From: Pseudogymnoascus destructans
Taxonomy: Eukaryota > Ascomycota > Leotiomycetes > Thelebolales > Thelebolaceae
Assembly (NCBI RefSeq): GCF_001641265.1
Contig: NW_020167521.1
Location: forward strand, 1,612,001-1,676,000
Direction of reading: 5' to 3'
Length of the DNA: 64,000 nt
Shown here piece after piece: positions 1 through 11,566 of the stretch. The position numbers and the translations under genes were made by a program. Position 1 is the first letter of the stretch. Every line of letters starts with the position of its first letter. Under the pieces are notes generated by a model, which was given only the letters and a program-made list of their open reading frames with translations, searched no databases and had not been told where the DNA came from.

Positions 1-605
1 TTCGCATAGCGGGGGCGTTATACTGGTGCCTATCTGGGATTTGTTTGGGATCTTTTGTATAACAAGTATATTCAGCTTGAAAATGAATACTTGTAAAAGT
101 TCTAGGATAAGGCTGGGAAAATTCATGACGACAACACAGATTTCAATCTCACTTCGCGAAGTCACAACACACAAATCAAATCATACCAGTAAAACAAATA
201 CAATTACCCATCCATTTATACCCAGCCCACAGCCAGAGCGACATCCAGAGATATAACCCTATTCTAAAAAAAAGCCACTAGCACACCTATCACTACTATC
301 CCTCTATCACTACTATCTTATCTGTATGTGACCCCTAGCCAACATCATCCACGCACGCAATGCAATGCAATGCTCCCGATGGGCGAGAATAACCGCACCG
401 AAAGAACAAAATAAATGACGACACGGATGGTATGACACCCCAGCACGACACCGCGTGCTGTCTTGCCTTTCCCCTGACGCCAAAAACGCACATATGGGAT
501 GGGTGGTGGTATGGTATAACCTCCCCCTAAACAATCCCCAGCACCCCGAATCCAACCACAGCACCAAAGAGATCAACCATGGGATTACAAAGCCACCCAC
601 GCTGC
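1..605. other. Intergenic, 3' flank of sirtuin gene
   Basis: I see no supported gene here. Reading frames are short and overlap in several frames. The last part is the probable 3' untranslated region of the sirtuin gene that ends at 606 on the minus strand. The stretch from about 620 to 690 just inside that gene is very C-rich on the plus strand. Confidence 0.5.
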
Positions 606-2462
606 TCAAGTCTCAATCAAATGCCCCATCCCCCTCGGCACCCCCCCCGGCGACACCGTCCCCCTCCCCCCCTCCCTCCTCAACTGCGCACTCGGCGAAT
701 CCGGCTCCGCTGGCTCCGCCTTGCCTCCACCCCCAACCCCGTACTCGCGCTTCACCGGCGTTGTCTCGGCATTATTCCTCACCTCCACTAACGACAGCGG
801 TAGCATAGGTGATGACGGGGCCGCCTTGCTAAGGTTCGGGAACATGGGCGCGATGGGCTCGTGCTTGATGGCCTTTCCCGAGGTAGCCTTGGAGGACTTG
901 GTGGCTGTGAATGCCTTAGTGATCTTGGCGTTCTTCGCTGCGGCGGCGGGTTTCTTGGCCACGGGTTTCTTTTTATTCGCTGCTGCGGCGGCGGGTTTGG
1001 TGATGGGCTTAGTAGCGGTTCCAGAGGAGAAGAGCTTACGTTGCTTCATCTTCTTCAAGTCCTTCGACGGAGCGGGGCTGCGGGTTCGCGGGCTGGCAGT
1101 AGGTGTCACCATACCCTGCGTCTTCTCAACAGCCTTATGTATAGCCGCACTACCCAGCTCAACCTTCATCGGGGACTTCGGAGTCTCTCGCGGAGGAAGA
1201 ACAGTATACGGCCCAACATCCTTGTCATCCCATTTTGGAATCGCAGCATGGCGCGCAACCTCATCGCAGTCCCCGCGAATCACCAGGTCCCAGCAGTCCT
1301 TGAACTCCAGACCGACTGGCTCGGGCCCGTGGTTGATCCAGGCTGTGAAGCCGTCTTTGCGGCCGCGCGCGACTTGGCACATCTCACGTGCGATGCGTTT
1401 TACGCCTGGGACTTTCAGGCTCGTGCCGACGACGATGACGGCGTCGGGGCGGCTCTTGAGATCGGCTGTTGTGACGGCGCCGATGGCTTCTTCGTCGGGG
1501 TTGTATTCGTTGTAGAGTACGATTCTGGGCCTGAGGCGGCCGATGCCGTGGCTCCTCTTTCCGGCTAGGGTGGTTCTGATCTCATCTAATTCCTCACATG
1601 CTTTACAAGACGGTGGCTCCGAACCCTCGAAAAGGGAGCCGTCGAAGTCAGATAGCGCTCTGCACTTGGTGCAGACCATCTTCTCCAATCCGCCGTGAAG
1701 CTGGATAGTTTTTGGCCACGGACCCCTTGAATTGAGCGGGATATTTGTCCGGAGCGGCTGTAGGGATGTATCGATCCCATCCACGTTTTGCGTGTAGAGG
1801 CGCATTAGACGGCCCTCTTCGGCAATGGTCGCGATCATATGGTGGAACATTGTTGGGTTTGCTTGCCGAGTTATGTGCGACATTTCGCGAACCATGTCAT
1901 GAAAGGAGGCTGTTGATGAGTCGCTCTTGTATACGGCCGCATCAAAGAGGTCTTTTCCAGAAGACTTTAAATCATACTTGCTGCGAAGGGTGGTGAAGAG
2001 TCCAGTTGAAGAGCGAAAGTCGGGAACTTAAACCTAGTTAGTTTATGGCAAGATAAAAAGGATGGGCAATTTCTTACTGCCTGCCGAAACGGAAATTCCA
2101 GCTCCTGCAATTACAACAATCTTCCGCTTCGTCCGTAGGACTTTGAGAAGACGCTGAAGCTGCATGTCATCATTGGCCAACTTCTCCGGATCGGTGCTCT
2201 CGTCGAGGATGTGCAGATCTAAGTACTCCGTCGTCCGTTCCTTGGGTTGAGCTAGCTTGCGCTTCTTTGCTGGCGGCGGGCCCTCAGCCTCGTCTTGCAT
2301 GTCTGGTGCTGTAGAAGACGACCTACTCCCCGACGGCTGAGAAGACCTGGGAGACGGGTATTCGTATGGTGGCGTTGGTGACCTGGATCGCATAGACAGA
2401 GGGGACGAAACCAGGGACTCCAGTGGAGACGGAGGCGGCGACATGCCCGGCATGTCGTCCAT
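606..2462 (-). CDS. NAD-dependent protein deacetylase, HST3/HST4-type sirtuin
   Basis: This is a class I sirtuin, an enzyme that removes acetyl groups from lysines using NAD+; the HST3/HST4 branch acts on histone H3 in the nucleus after replication. Two exons, 2462-2078 and 2026-606, are split by a 51 bp intron (GTAAGAA...TTAAG) inside the NAD-binding motif, giving 601 residues. Visible are GAGISVSAG at residues 120-128 continuing to IPDFRS, TQNVDGID at about 207-214, the catalytic histidine in QLHGG near 239, and zinc pairs CTKC (247/250) and CKAC (269/272). The GRLRPRIVLYNEYNPDEEAIG segment is like HST3/HST4 rather than HST2. The N-terminus (Ser/Pro-rich) and the Lys/Ala-rich tail are low complexity; the tail has lysine runs that could serve as nuclear signals. 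It is divergent from MED16. Family assignment is firm; HST3 versus HST4 cannot be settled by eye. Confidence 0.9.
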
Positions 2463-3333
2463 TCTAGCGGCTGTAACTTTGGGATATTCGAAATGGGGGG
2501 GTGTGCTCCTGCTGCGGAATTACTGACTCATTTTCGAGATGTCTGTGTCGTTTAGTTGTCGAGTTGGGGGGGGGGGGGGGGTTTGTGGAAATGGGAGCGG
2601 CGGATGACGAGGTATGAAGGAAGGTATGAAGGAAGGTACGCTGTTAGGTCGTTGGAGAGGCTCTTTCTTAGCCTTAGGGTGGGTGTTTTGTTTTGGTGAA
2701 TGGGCTGGCTAGTTTCTTTAACCGAGAGTCATAATAAAATGGCGGGCATTCCTGGCGCCAAAGTGACATCGCACATGTGATATCAACCTCTTTATAATAT
2801 AATATACGCCGGAAAATAAATAAAAATCACAGCTAGCCCTACTATATTCCAGCTTCTTATTCTTAGGTTTTTCTACATCTCTCTCCGGGCGTCATTTTAC
2901 GATCATCTAGATCATTTATTGGAGGATCCGCTGGTTGCCGTCGCTGGTTGCTGTGTCAATGGGTGGAATGGGTGGGTGGATGTTCCACTAAGAGAGACGC
3001 GGACTAACCCCCCATTGCCCCATTGTGCGGCATCCCTGCAGCCTGTGGGAAAGCGCCAACTTTTGTCCCAGTGCATGGACATACATACTACTACTACTGA
3101 CGGAATCTCCAGAGTCCGTTGCTTCAATATATACTATAACGCATCTATACTATAACGCATATAACGGCTAATAGGCTCTATAATCACTCTTGATCCCATT
3201 TATATACATAGCCATTTATATACATAGTTACCCTACAACCCCAATCACGGCCGGGAAAATTATTCGCTTGCCGTAATTAGCAGCCGCATGGTGGTGCGCT
3301 ACGCTATTCGCCCGCGTGGGAAGTAGAAGAGTG
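2463..3333. promoter_or_regulatory. Shared divergent promoter, sirtuin / MED16
   Basis: An 871 bp gap separates two start codons that point away from each other, so it must hold both promoters. It contains a 15 bp G run at about 2567-2581, a short direct repeat of AGGTATGAAGGA near 2610-2636, and two near-duplicate AT-rich segments at 3130-3232 (TATAACGCAT and TATATACATAG each occur twice). No binding site can be named with confidence. Confidence 0.5.
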
Positions 3334-6300
3334 ATGCCGCTCATGATGGACGATGATATGGAGGTCGACATCGATGACCTCTTTGGAGATGGGGCTGGCG
3401 GTCTCTTACCTCCTGCCCGGCCATCGCCGAAAGAGCTCGTCCAACGGGTCGACGAGCTTCGTGGAAGTGGGTGCTGCCAGTACGTCCTGAATCCCCACGA
3501 CGAAGACTGAGGAAACACAAGCTGACGATAGAGAAAAGGAGTATTGCGTGGTCACGCTGGGGATCTATTGCTTCCATCACTTCAAATGGGCTAGGCTTGG
3601 AATTCCGTAATCTGCGGATTCACCCCAAAGATGGCTCTTGGGACTTGAGTGATGCTACCATTATCCCTCAGATCGCCCCAATCGCCGATGGTGGCCAACT
3701 AAAGCATCTCTGTTGGAGCCCCAATGGAGCGGACTTGGTTGCCATTGATTCCGCTGGCCGTATTGCAATATTGAATCTTGGACAATCCTTGAACACGCCC
3801 ACGTTCACGCGGAACAGCAACGTAGATCCTATTGAGGACCTTCGCGCCGTCGTTGGTGCGTACTGGCTAAATTTATCGCCCTCAAATCTGCGACAGGTAG
3901 GTTTGCATTGCGTCTTGGGAGAAGCCTCTCTAAATATTTCCTAGCCTGGCATTCAAAGTGTAGCTGTCAAGACGTCGACGGACTATAGGTACGAGATATC
4001 TCAGGCCATAGCCTTCGGGCCTTGCTTTCCAAACGCCCACAAGTCGGCCCTTGTCACCGTGAGTACAGGTGGCACTTTGTCGCTCCTGTGGCCCCAAGCA
4101 GATGGAAAATGGTATGAGTTGTCTTCAGAGATTGAAGGTATCTCCTCCTCAGACGACCTCATCACGCATGCTTCAATATGCGCAGATAAAAGTATGTATC
4201 TCGGAGGTCACAAGTCTTGCAACGAAACTAACTCGGCGGCTAGATAATACCCTGCTTCTGGCATTTGCAACAACGGCAAAGAAGCTGAGCATAGCCAGAG
4301 TTGCTATAAAATGGGGCAGTCCTACCGCCAACGCTCCCGATCGGCCCGTCAATCCTGCATTGAACACAGTGACGCCAACTATTATTATTCGGCTTTTATC
4401 TGATACCAACTGGATGGATGGGAGTACTAGCGATCCATTCCATCTTTCGCCGTCTATGGCTGCGTTGTCCCATTTATCTATTTTATCACCATCCCCTGAT
4501 GGACCTGGTGGCCGCCCCACATCACCAACAGTCATTACTATCAGGTCTCACTTACCGAACTCCCTGTCTCAATATAATCAAGATACCCACAGCCTCATTA
4601 ACAGATGGGAATTATCCGAGGCTTCTCCAAGTGTTCATCCCGCTTTTGAACAGCTGAGTGCGCGTCGAAATAGTGTTGGATCGAAGCCAGGGGTGAGCAT
4701 TATCCGTCTACATTACCGATTCACTGCTGACATATATTACAGCCCTCACCAAGTCTAAAGAAACAGGAAGGATTTACGTCTAATAAGGTAGTGATCTGGA
4801 TGGAAGCGATTTACTTTGAACGAATCATTTGCTTTGGTTATAGTGACGGGTCGGTTGAATATCGTGACCGAACATCTTTGGCAGAACTATTTACACAGGG
4901 AGGGTTGGACAAGTTTTCTCATATTTCACAAATAGGGTTTACCTATAATGGCTATGAACCGAGTGAGTCTTAGAGCTTTCTCAAATCTATTTCTTGCTAA
5001 CGATATCGGAAGGTTTGGTCGGAGCACTGTCCCCCACTCATCTGTCGGTCGTCCAGAAAGGCTGCGATGGAAAGATTAAATGGAACCCGCTGGTTTACAA
5101 CATGGGCGATATCGGCACTTCCCTTCAAGATAGTAAGATCCCCTTCATACAGTCTGATTTATAAGCTAACATTGTGTAAGCACAATATGCAGCAGTCATC
5201 GCGGGGTTCAACATGGCTTGCTCGACGGCGATAATGAACTCTAGCAACCATGATGATCTGATGGCAGCAGCTAGTAAATTCAAACATTTGCCATGTAAGT
5301 ACAGCAAACCCACGCCAGGTTGACAAATGCTAATCTTGTATACAGCCTTTGCATTCGACTTAGTTTCAGAGGTTTCGAAAACCCTCAAATTTAACGTTGA
5401 CTACTCTGAAAAATCGCATCACGATTCGCTGATTCGAAACCCATCCATACAGCTCTCACTGAGTATACAGAATGCTCTAGGATACAATGGTGATGCTCAT
5501 AAGCGGACATTTGAGTCGAATATTGCTTGGATAAGCCTTCAACTCCGCAATTGTGTTGTCCTGATTACAATGGCTATGAATATCAGAGTACCTATCCCCG
5601 ATCAACAGAAAAATGTATTGGGGCTAGAGGATCCCGGTAAGTTCACTCCTTCCATGAGGGTGTTCAGTTACTGATAGCTCCAGAGGTCATACGTCTACTC
5701 GCGGGCTCAGTCCGGTGGTGCCTGGACCTCATGTCCTGGCTTATAGACTGTCTTCTGCACCCTGAGGGCCCAGAGGTCTTCGAGTCAGTAACCAAGGGCG
5801 AAGATGGGTCAATACCACTCCTTAGTGCCCATCTACTTGCAACCAACAACATCGCATTGCACGTCCTCCTCTCATCAGCAACAAGAGGGTTCCTCACTGG
5901 CATCTGCCGCCGGCTCGCCCATCTCGATTACACTGCACGCAAAGCCATGTCAGCAGCGCAGAGCGTCTCTGCTCCTCCCGGCCAGTCCGCGCCACTAATC
6001 TCCAACTCCCTCCGCTCCTCATACATCGCAATCGCGACACTCACCTCATCATCAATCGTGCCAATCAGCCGCTTCGAAGCCTTCGTCGCTCGCATCGCCG
6101 ATGTCGTCAAGGAAGCCTACACCGCGGGGAAATTCCCCTCGCAGCAGCAGGCACAGGGCGTATCGGGCGACTGTAGCAGAAATGATGTTGAGCAGGGGAT
6201 ATTGTTTGGGGGGGCGCTGCCTGAGGTTATGGCTCCGGCCATATCGCGCATTTTTAGCGAGGAGCTCCCGAAGTTGAGGGCGGAGATTGATCCGTCGAGG

Positions 6301-6654
6301 CTTTTCTTTCATGACTTCGGCATCTTGGGGTTGCCGGAGTCGAATGCTTCTATGGGCAAAGGGGCTATGAAGGGTAGCGCGACGACGAGCAACGCACAGT
6401 ATAGGGTAAATCACACGATAGACATTTTCTCTCGCGTGCCGATTCAGTTGGGGGTGAAGCCAGAGGAGGCTCAGGGACTAGATGCAAGGGGTTCTCGCCC
6501 GGGGAGGCGGTGGAGGAGATGTGTTAGGTGCGCGGCGGCTATGGAGGATATCCACAGCTTGACGCCGCCGGTACAGTTCCTAATCATGCAGCAGAGACGT
6601 TGCTACTGTGGCGGGAACTGGGATATTCTCGCGGGGGCGAGGGTGGTTGCTTGA
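3334..6654 (+). CDS. MED16: Mediator complex subunit 16 (Sin4 homologue)
   Basis: A tail subunit of Mediator, which relays signals from DNA-bound activators to RNA polymerase II in the nucleus. Nine exons join in frame: 3334-3479, 3539-3896, 3945-4191, 4244-4692, 4743-4962, 5013-5132, 5181-5294, 5346-5636, 5684-6654, coding 971 residues. All introns are 46-59 bp with GT-AG ends. I start at ATG 3334 because the reading frame upstream opens only with GTG, and the peptide MPLMMDDDMEVDIDDLF fits fungal MED16 N-termini. Recognisable blocks are QRVDELRGSGCCQ then SIAWSRWGSIA across intron 1, GSSDDL-like ISSSDDLITHASIC, and the C-terminal pair RRWRRCVRCAAAMED and RRCYCGGNWD, whose cysteines look like a small zinc-binding unit. 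The N-terminal half is expected to fold as a WD40-type propeller. Assignment rests on these motifs and on gene structure. Confidence 0.9.
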
Positions 6655-9077
6655 ATTGTTAGACGTTGGTATAGCATGGAGTGTGACTATGGGAAGAGGG
6701 GTTTTGGATAGTGCGTTGCGTTACCAGCTTAGACCAAGGTGATTTACAGCGTTTTGGGAAGAGGAGATGGCAATACATACTGAGAATCAATATTATCACT
6801 GTTATGACAGGTCTCACTCATGATATCTACCAGGACTAGACTAGGTAGCTACAAATTGGGTTGCGGATAAAGTAGTGAGGGCATTTTTATCGAGGAACAG
6901 GGGAGGGTGGCCTCATACACTGAACCCATCGACGATAATGCCATGTCTGAATGCGACGCGGCCATGATGGTCTAGCTGCCAACTTTTCACGACTTCGTCA
7001 ACACACAATGTCTCAGAAAACGGGGTATGACAATTGTTCAACCCACGACTTGACTCGGAAACGTATGTCTGTTCGGCATAGATACGGTAACTTAGTCATC
7101 GTCGTCTCTCCCTTCCCTTTATCTATCAAGTACCAGTTCATCGATATTTCGCGCTAATTGCGGGAGGATCCAGTAATAATTTGCTGAAGGGACGAGGTGG
7201 ACGACCAGGAGGGATCATCGGGCCTTGTACCTGAGGTTTCGCACGGGCCCGTCTTACCCATTCGACACCATGTCCGTTGGCGCCAGTGTTTCCCGTCTTG
7301 CCCATCACCTCCTCGCCCATCACACACACACACACACACACCTGTTTGTGAGAATCTACCCCCCCCCGCGTCCGCGATATTTCCTTCCTTCCTACCAGCA
7401 TGGGCTGGTCAGCCGGAGAAGAGGTCTGGGTTGGGTGAGGTGGCGGGAGTGGGGGAGGGAGGGTATTACGGACCTTGGACTGTAACGGTGCTGGTGCGGT
7501 CGCTAGGCCGCTATTGTTTCGAGTGCTTGCATGGGAGTTGCATGGGAGGAGGGTCTGGTTGGTGGGATACACAGACCCTATCTCTTACAGTACTATGCGG
7601 AAGGGTAACCCGTCGGTCGACCACTCCACGAACTCCACGAGAATTGATGGTGGATGATGGTGGATGGTACTCCGTATGCCCGCACAGTTTGCTGACCCGC
7701 GAAGGAATAGGTGCCAGCGCATACCTCCCAACTCAGGTTGGGCCTGGACGCCAGGAAGGAGCGACGGAGGCAGGCAGTGATGATCGAATCCGGCCAAACG
7801 TGGGCGGTATAGACAGGTCTCGCGGAAGCCCGAATGGAAAGCCGTGCCTGAGATCATGCACTCGGCCAGTTCGATATTCGAAGAGGGGTCGATATTCTGT
7901 AAACCCCTGATTCGTGCACTTGAGTTCTCCACTGATTCGTGGCAAGTTCTTTGCACAAATGGCGACTACCAGTCATACTACTGAGTGAACGGGTCCGAGA
8001 CCCCAAAAACCTTGCTTTAGCTTGGAACATGGAGCGACGGTGCGACAAACAACACCACCACAGCAAACTGCCAGTCCACTCCAATCGCGACCCTTACACG
8101 CCTCCCACAATGACAACTCCACTCTGCACGAGGTCCCACGAGGTTAGATGCAAAGTGCTCAGTACTGCACGAGATCAGGGGTGTTATTATTTTCGACCCC
8201 CCTGACTGCCATACCCATCGCCTCTCCACACCAACCAGAACTTCTCTCTCCACACCGTGCGCCTCAACCTATCTTCTTTGCGGAGGAGGAGGTTCCCCTC
8301 TCTCCAGAGCGTTGCGATCTTTACCGGCTCTCAAGTTAGAGTGGTGCTAAGAGTACTCCTGCGCCCGCACGACCTTAGTATTAGCCAAGATCCCCATGCG
8401 GTAGCGATTAACGACGGCCCGCCCTGGCGACCAGCATTGGTACCAAAGAGGAGAACCTCTGTGTGGTGCTTGGACAACTTTATATTCCCGTCCCTCCCGT
8501 TCCTCCTTTACCGCTGCTTCTGCACGCCTTGACGTCGCCGCTGAGTTGCTTGTTCTGAACGTAGAGGACCCTTGGCTCTACGCCGTTTACAATCGTTTTC
8601 AGAACCAGTCTCATTTACCTTTCCATATACTCCGATACTCGATCTTTGCCAGACCATATTTTTTTTTTTGGAGCAGGACCTTCTCTCGCCATGCTTGTCG
8701 GACCACAGCTATAAGGATACTATTAAGAGCTAGCAAAATTACGGACTGAGGTGGTGGATTGTGAAAATTGGATTCGGCACTATACTTCTGGTTGCCGTTA
8801 CCCGTTCTTCAAGTTGACCTTCGAATACCGACAACGATGTGGAGCTGTAGGCCAAAGATCATAGAGATTCATAGCTGCTACTTGCGTCTTTGACATTATC
8901 CGAATTGGCAACGACCCCCGATCCTTCGATCAGTTACCTTGAGGGAACTCTTTCGACCATTTATCTCGACTTCAAGAAGTTCTTATTGTCCTACGACGGA
9001 CTCTCCCAACATCTCTGCCGGCCAGATAAAATACCACACAAGGGATTGAAGCCAACGGATCTTCAATCCCCCTACCA
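6655..9077. other. Gene-poor intergenic stretch
   Basis: No reading frame here looks protein-like. Open frames on both strands around 7150-7950 overlap each other and contain a CA dinucleotide run, so I treat them as chance. The part from about 8220 to 9077 is pyrimidine-rich and is probably promoter and leader of the membrane-protein gene that follows. Confidence 0.5.
7321..7341. repeat. (CA)n microsatellite
   Basis: Ten to eleven uninterrupted CA units, in otherwise unremarkable intergenic DNA. Confidence 0.9.
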
Positions 9078-9809
9078 ATGGTTTCCAAATTCCCAAGAAA
9101 CACGACACTGTTCAATGAACCGAATGAAAATAGCCGCAATCTTGTCATCGTCCTTTCCGCCGTTTTCGGCTCACTCGCGCTTTTTATGGTAGTGTCAGCC
9201 ACCGTTTTCATTATTAGGTGGAAACGTAATCCGAAATATCACAGGCACAGGAGGGGAATCCCCCCAGTTGACGACGAGGAGATCGAAAGGTGGCGTGGGC
9301 GGAAAGAAACCTACACCGAGGCCTCAGGCCGAAGCCCTGAAAAATCTCACAAACGGCAATCCTCTTCTGTTGTGATCGTATCACATCCCCCAGGATGGAC
9401 ATGGAGCGCTGGGCCAAGTCCGTTCGGCACGAGGAACATTGGTGTGACGGCCCTGTCGCCGCCGCCAATGGTTGCTCGAGCACCAAATTCGAGAAGCGGG
9501 CTTACAGACGGCGCAATATTGGGCGCGGATCCATTTGTACCGCCTGTACGACGACAGAGCACAAGACTGGCAAAGCATGTGCGGAACCAGAGCAGGAAGG
9601 GCAGTTTTAGCGCATCAATCCCAGAAAGGCAGTCCACAGATTTCCCACAGCACTACCGAGACGACTCTAAGAAGTCGTTTCAGGCTGACCGCGTCAGCCC
9701 GCCGAGTTCGATATTCAACGGGTCTCCTGGCAGCAATGAACCGCTCTCTACCTTGGCCAGGCCAGCATATGGAAGGGCCGCAAGCAGACAAATGGAAAAC
9801 CAGATCTGA
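9078..9809 (+). CDS. Single-pass membrane protein with disordered cytoplasmic tail
   Basis: A 243-residue intronless frame from ATG 9078. After about 20 polar residues, one hydrophobic segment (residues about 21-47, NLVIVLSAVFGSLALF onward) is followed at once by a basic stop-transfer run RWKRNPKYHRHRRG. There is no cleavable signal peptide by eye, so it is probably a type III single-span protein with the long tail in the cytosol. The tail holds the block GIPPVDDEEIERWRG, a PPGWTW motif near residue 109, and several RQST/RKGS-type sites that could be phosphorylated. I recall similar short single-span proteins with an IPP-DDEEIE block in other ascomycetes, without known function. No enzyme domain is visible. 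An upstream coding exon cannot be excluded. Confidence 0.7.
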   Translation: MVSKFPRNTTLFNEPNENSRNLVIVLSAVFGSLALFMVVSATVFIIRWKRNPKYHRHRRGIPPVDDEEIERWRGRKETYTEASGRSPEKSHKRQSSSVVIVSHPPGWTWSAGPSPFGTRNIGVTALSPPPMVARAPNSRSGLTDGAILGADPFVPPVRRQSTRLAKHVRNQSRKGSFSASIPERQSTDFPQHYRDDSKKSFQADRVSPPSSIFNGSPGSNEPLSTLARPAYGRAASRQMENQI

Positions 9810-10517
9810 TGCGGGATTCTGCAGGTTAGAATAGTTATTATTGGGATTTCGCATTGGGATTTATTGGCGCACATATACGGATTGATATCACTTGGGAGCA
9901 CAATATCATGGCCCGTTTTGGCCATTGAGTCACGATTTTCACGGTTTCCATGGACTGGTGTAGCCCTGTCCTTTCGTGTGTCCTTTCTGCTGCGCCTGTC
10001 CTGGGGAGCCTCTCTTGAATCGTGTGTTGCTGTAACCTACACAATTTTTCGGGAATTAGGGAGCAAACCCATCTTCCACTCATTAAAGAGAGTATATATT
10101 TATAGCCCTCTCTCTAAATATAGGCATGTTCTAGTTAAACGTAAGACTTTATGAATGATCACAATTTTACAAACCTTGGTGAAAGTCTACCTACCATGAG
10201 CGCAACCCTGCACGGCTGAAAAATCACGTGGGTTGGCGCTAAAACCTCTCCACCACGGCACGAGGCTGTGGGTTCTTCACCAAGGCTGCGTTCGACGACA
10301 CGAATCCATTTCTAAGACAGGTCTCCAGTCAAAGCCCACAAAGCAAAACAATCAACCATAAAAGCAGACTTGAAAGGCGGAAGGAATCGCGAGGCAAGCT
10401 CATCGAAACCCTTCTACGAAGCCCATTATCCCGGGTTACCGCTGTACTTGTACCTATAAACCCCGGCGCACCAGGGCTTCCTGCCAGTTTACGCGCTCCG
10501 CGTGCAACCCGCTCGAA
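9810..10517. other. Intergenic
   Basis: No gene seen. It contains an ATCACGTG E-box-like site near 10224, about 290 bp upstream of the Apq12-like gene, which could be a bHLH binding site; that is inference. Confidence 0.4.
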
Positions 10518-11041
10518 ATGGACGCCCTCGAAGGTCCTACCCCCCCCCCACCCCCCTCTTCCCCCTCCCAAACCCCCAGCTAACAAACCCCCCAGACTAT
10601 CACGCCGTCCTCTCAACCCTCTACTCCCTTCTCTCACCAATCCTGTACCCAACCCTCCGCTTCATGAACTGGGCGCGCACCCTCCTCCTCCCGCTCCTAC
10701 GCCCGCTCCTCGTCCAACTCACCAACGCCGCGCACGACTCCCCCGCCGTCGTGTCCCTGGGCGTGCTGCTGGTGACGCTGTACATTTCGATGCGGGTGAT
10801 GGGGTTTATGCAGCGGATGGTTGCGTTTGGGGCGCGGGTTATGTTTGGATTGGTGTTTTATGGCGCGGTTGTGGTGGGGGGGATGATGGTTTATCAGAGG
10901 GGGGTGGAGAGGACGGTGGGGGATGTGGTGGGCTGGGTGGGGGAGGTGCAGAGGGTTTGGGTGAGGGAGTATGGGAGGTGGGAGGAGGTGCAGAATCAGG
11001 CTTCGGGGGGGAGGCAAAGGGGGGGGAGGGAGAGGTGGTGA
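10518..11041 (+). CDS. Apq12-like / nuclear pore assembly-type membrane protein
   Basis: Small integral membrane protein resembling the fungal nuclear-pore-assembly-and-biogenesis family, to which yeast Apq12 (nuclear envelope and ER, lipid homeostasis) belongs. The proposed CDS joins 10518-10533 to 10596-11041, 153 residues, starting MDALED. The first exon is tiny and the donor GTCCTAC is weak, but it removes an upstream frame with no ATG and the acceptor follows a CTAAC branch point. Two hydrophobic spans are visible, one near SPAVVSLGVLLVTLYIS and one near MFGLVFYGAVVVGGMMVYQRG, separated by RVMGFMQRMVAFGARV. The C-terminus is charged and Gly/Arg-rich. The 5' half of exon 2 is C-rich and the 3' half G-rich, which explains a long shadow frame on the other strand. 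Alternative: an uncharacterised two-span protein. Confidence 0.65.
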
Positions 11042-11330
11042 TTTTGAAGTGTTGGGGGGGGGGGGGTTAAAGGGCGGCATTTGTTATTGGTATCGGTGTG
11101 GCGTTTTGGTTTGGGGTTGATAGAAGATTGGGTATTGGTATACTCTTTGGGTAGTATGGTATTGAAGGTTGGTTTTTGCGGCTGCAGCCATTACTTATTC
11201 TCTTCTCCAGATTCTATACCACTCGTGTTATTCTATGTTTCTACTCGCAACCTACATACTATTATGTTAGATGCGAGTATTTCTTAGATGCTTCGCTCGT
11301 TCGACCTCCTTCCTACTTACAACATCTTCA

Positions 11331-11446
11331 CCCACCTTCATCTTCATTTCACCCACCTTCATCTTCATCCTACCTTCATCTTCATCCTACCTTCATCTTT
11401 ATCCTACCTTCATCTTCATCCTACCTTCATCTTCATCCTACCTTGT
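11331..11446 (+). repeat. Minisatellite, TTCATCTTCATCCTACC-like units
   Basis: About six tandem copies of a 17-18 bp pyrimidine-rich unit (CTTCATCTTCATCCTAC), with single-base variants. It lies just upstream of the broken gene starting at 11567. Confidence 0.85.
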
Positions 11447-11566
11447 CATCTTTGTTACGGCAGTTTGAACTCACTCACTCACTCACACTTTATGCCACAT
11501 TTTGGTTACAGCCTAGAAATATTCAAATTCAAGCTTTGCGATATCATCTTATTCACTACCGCCACA

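Noticed and set aside
721..1515. A 264-codon frame antisense to the sirtuin
   Set aside because: Overlaps sirtuin exon 2, whose motifs are unmistakable; the Ala/Phe-rich text mirrors the Lys/Ala tail.
7197..7910. A 237-codon plus-strand frame
   Set aside because: Contains the CA run as HTHTHT, no domain, overlaps other frames of the same quality.
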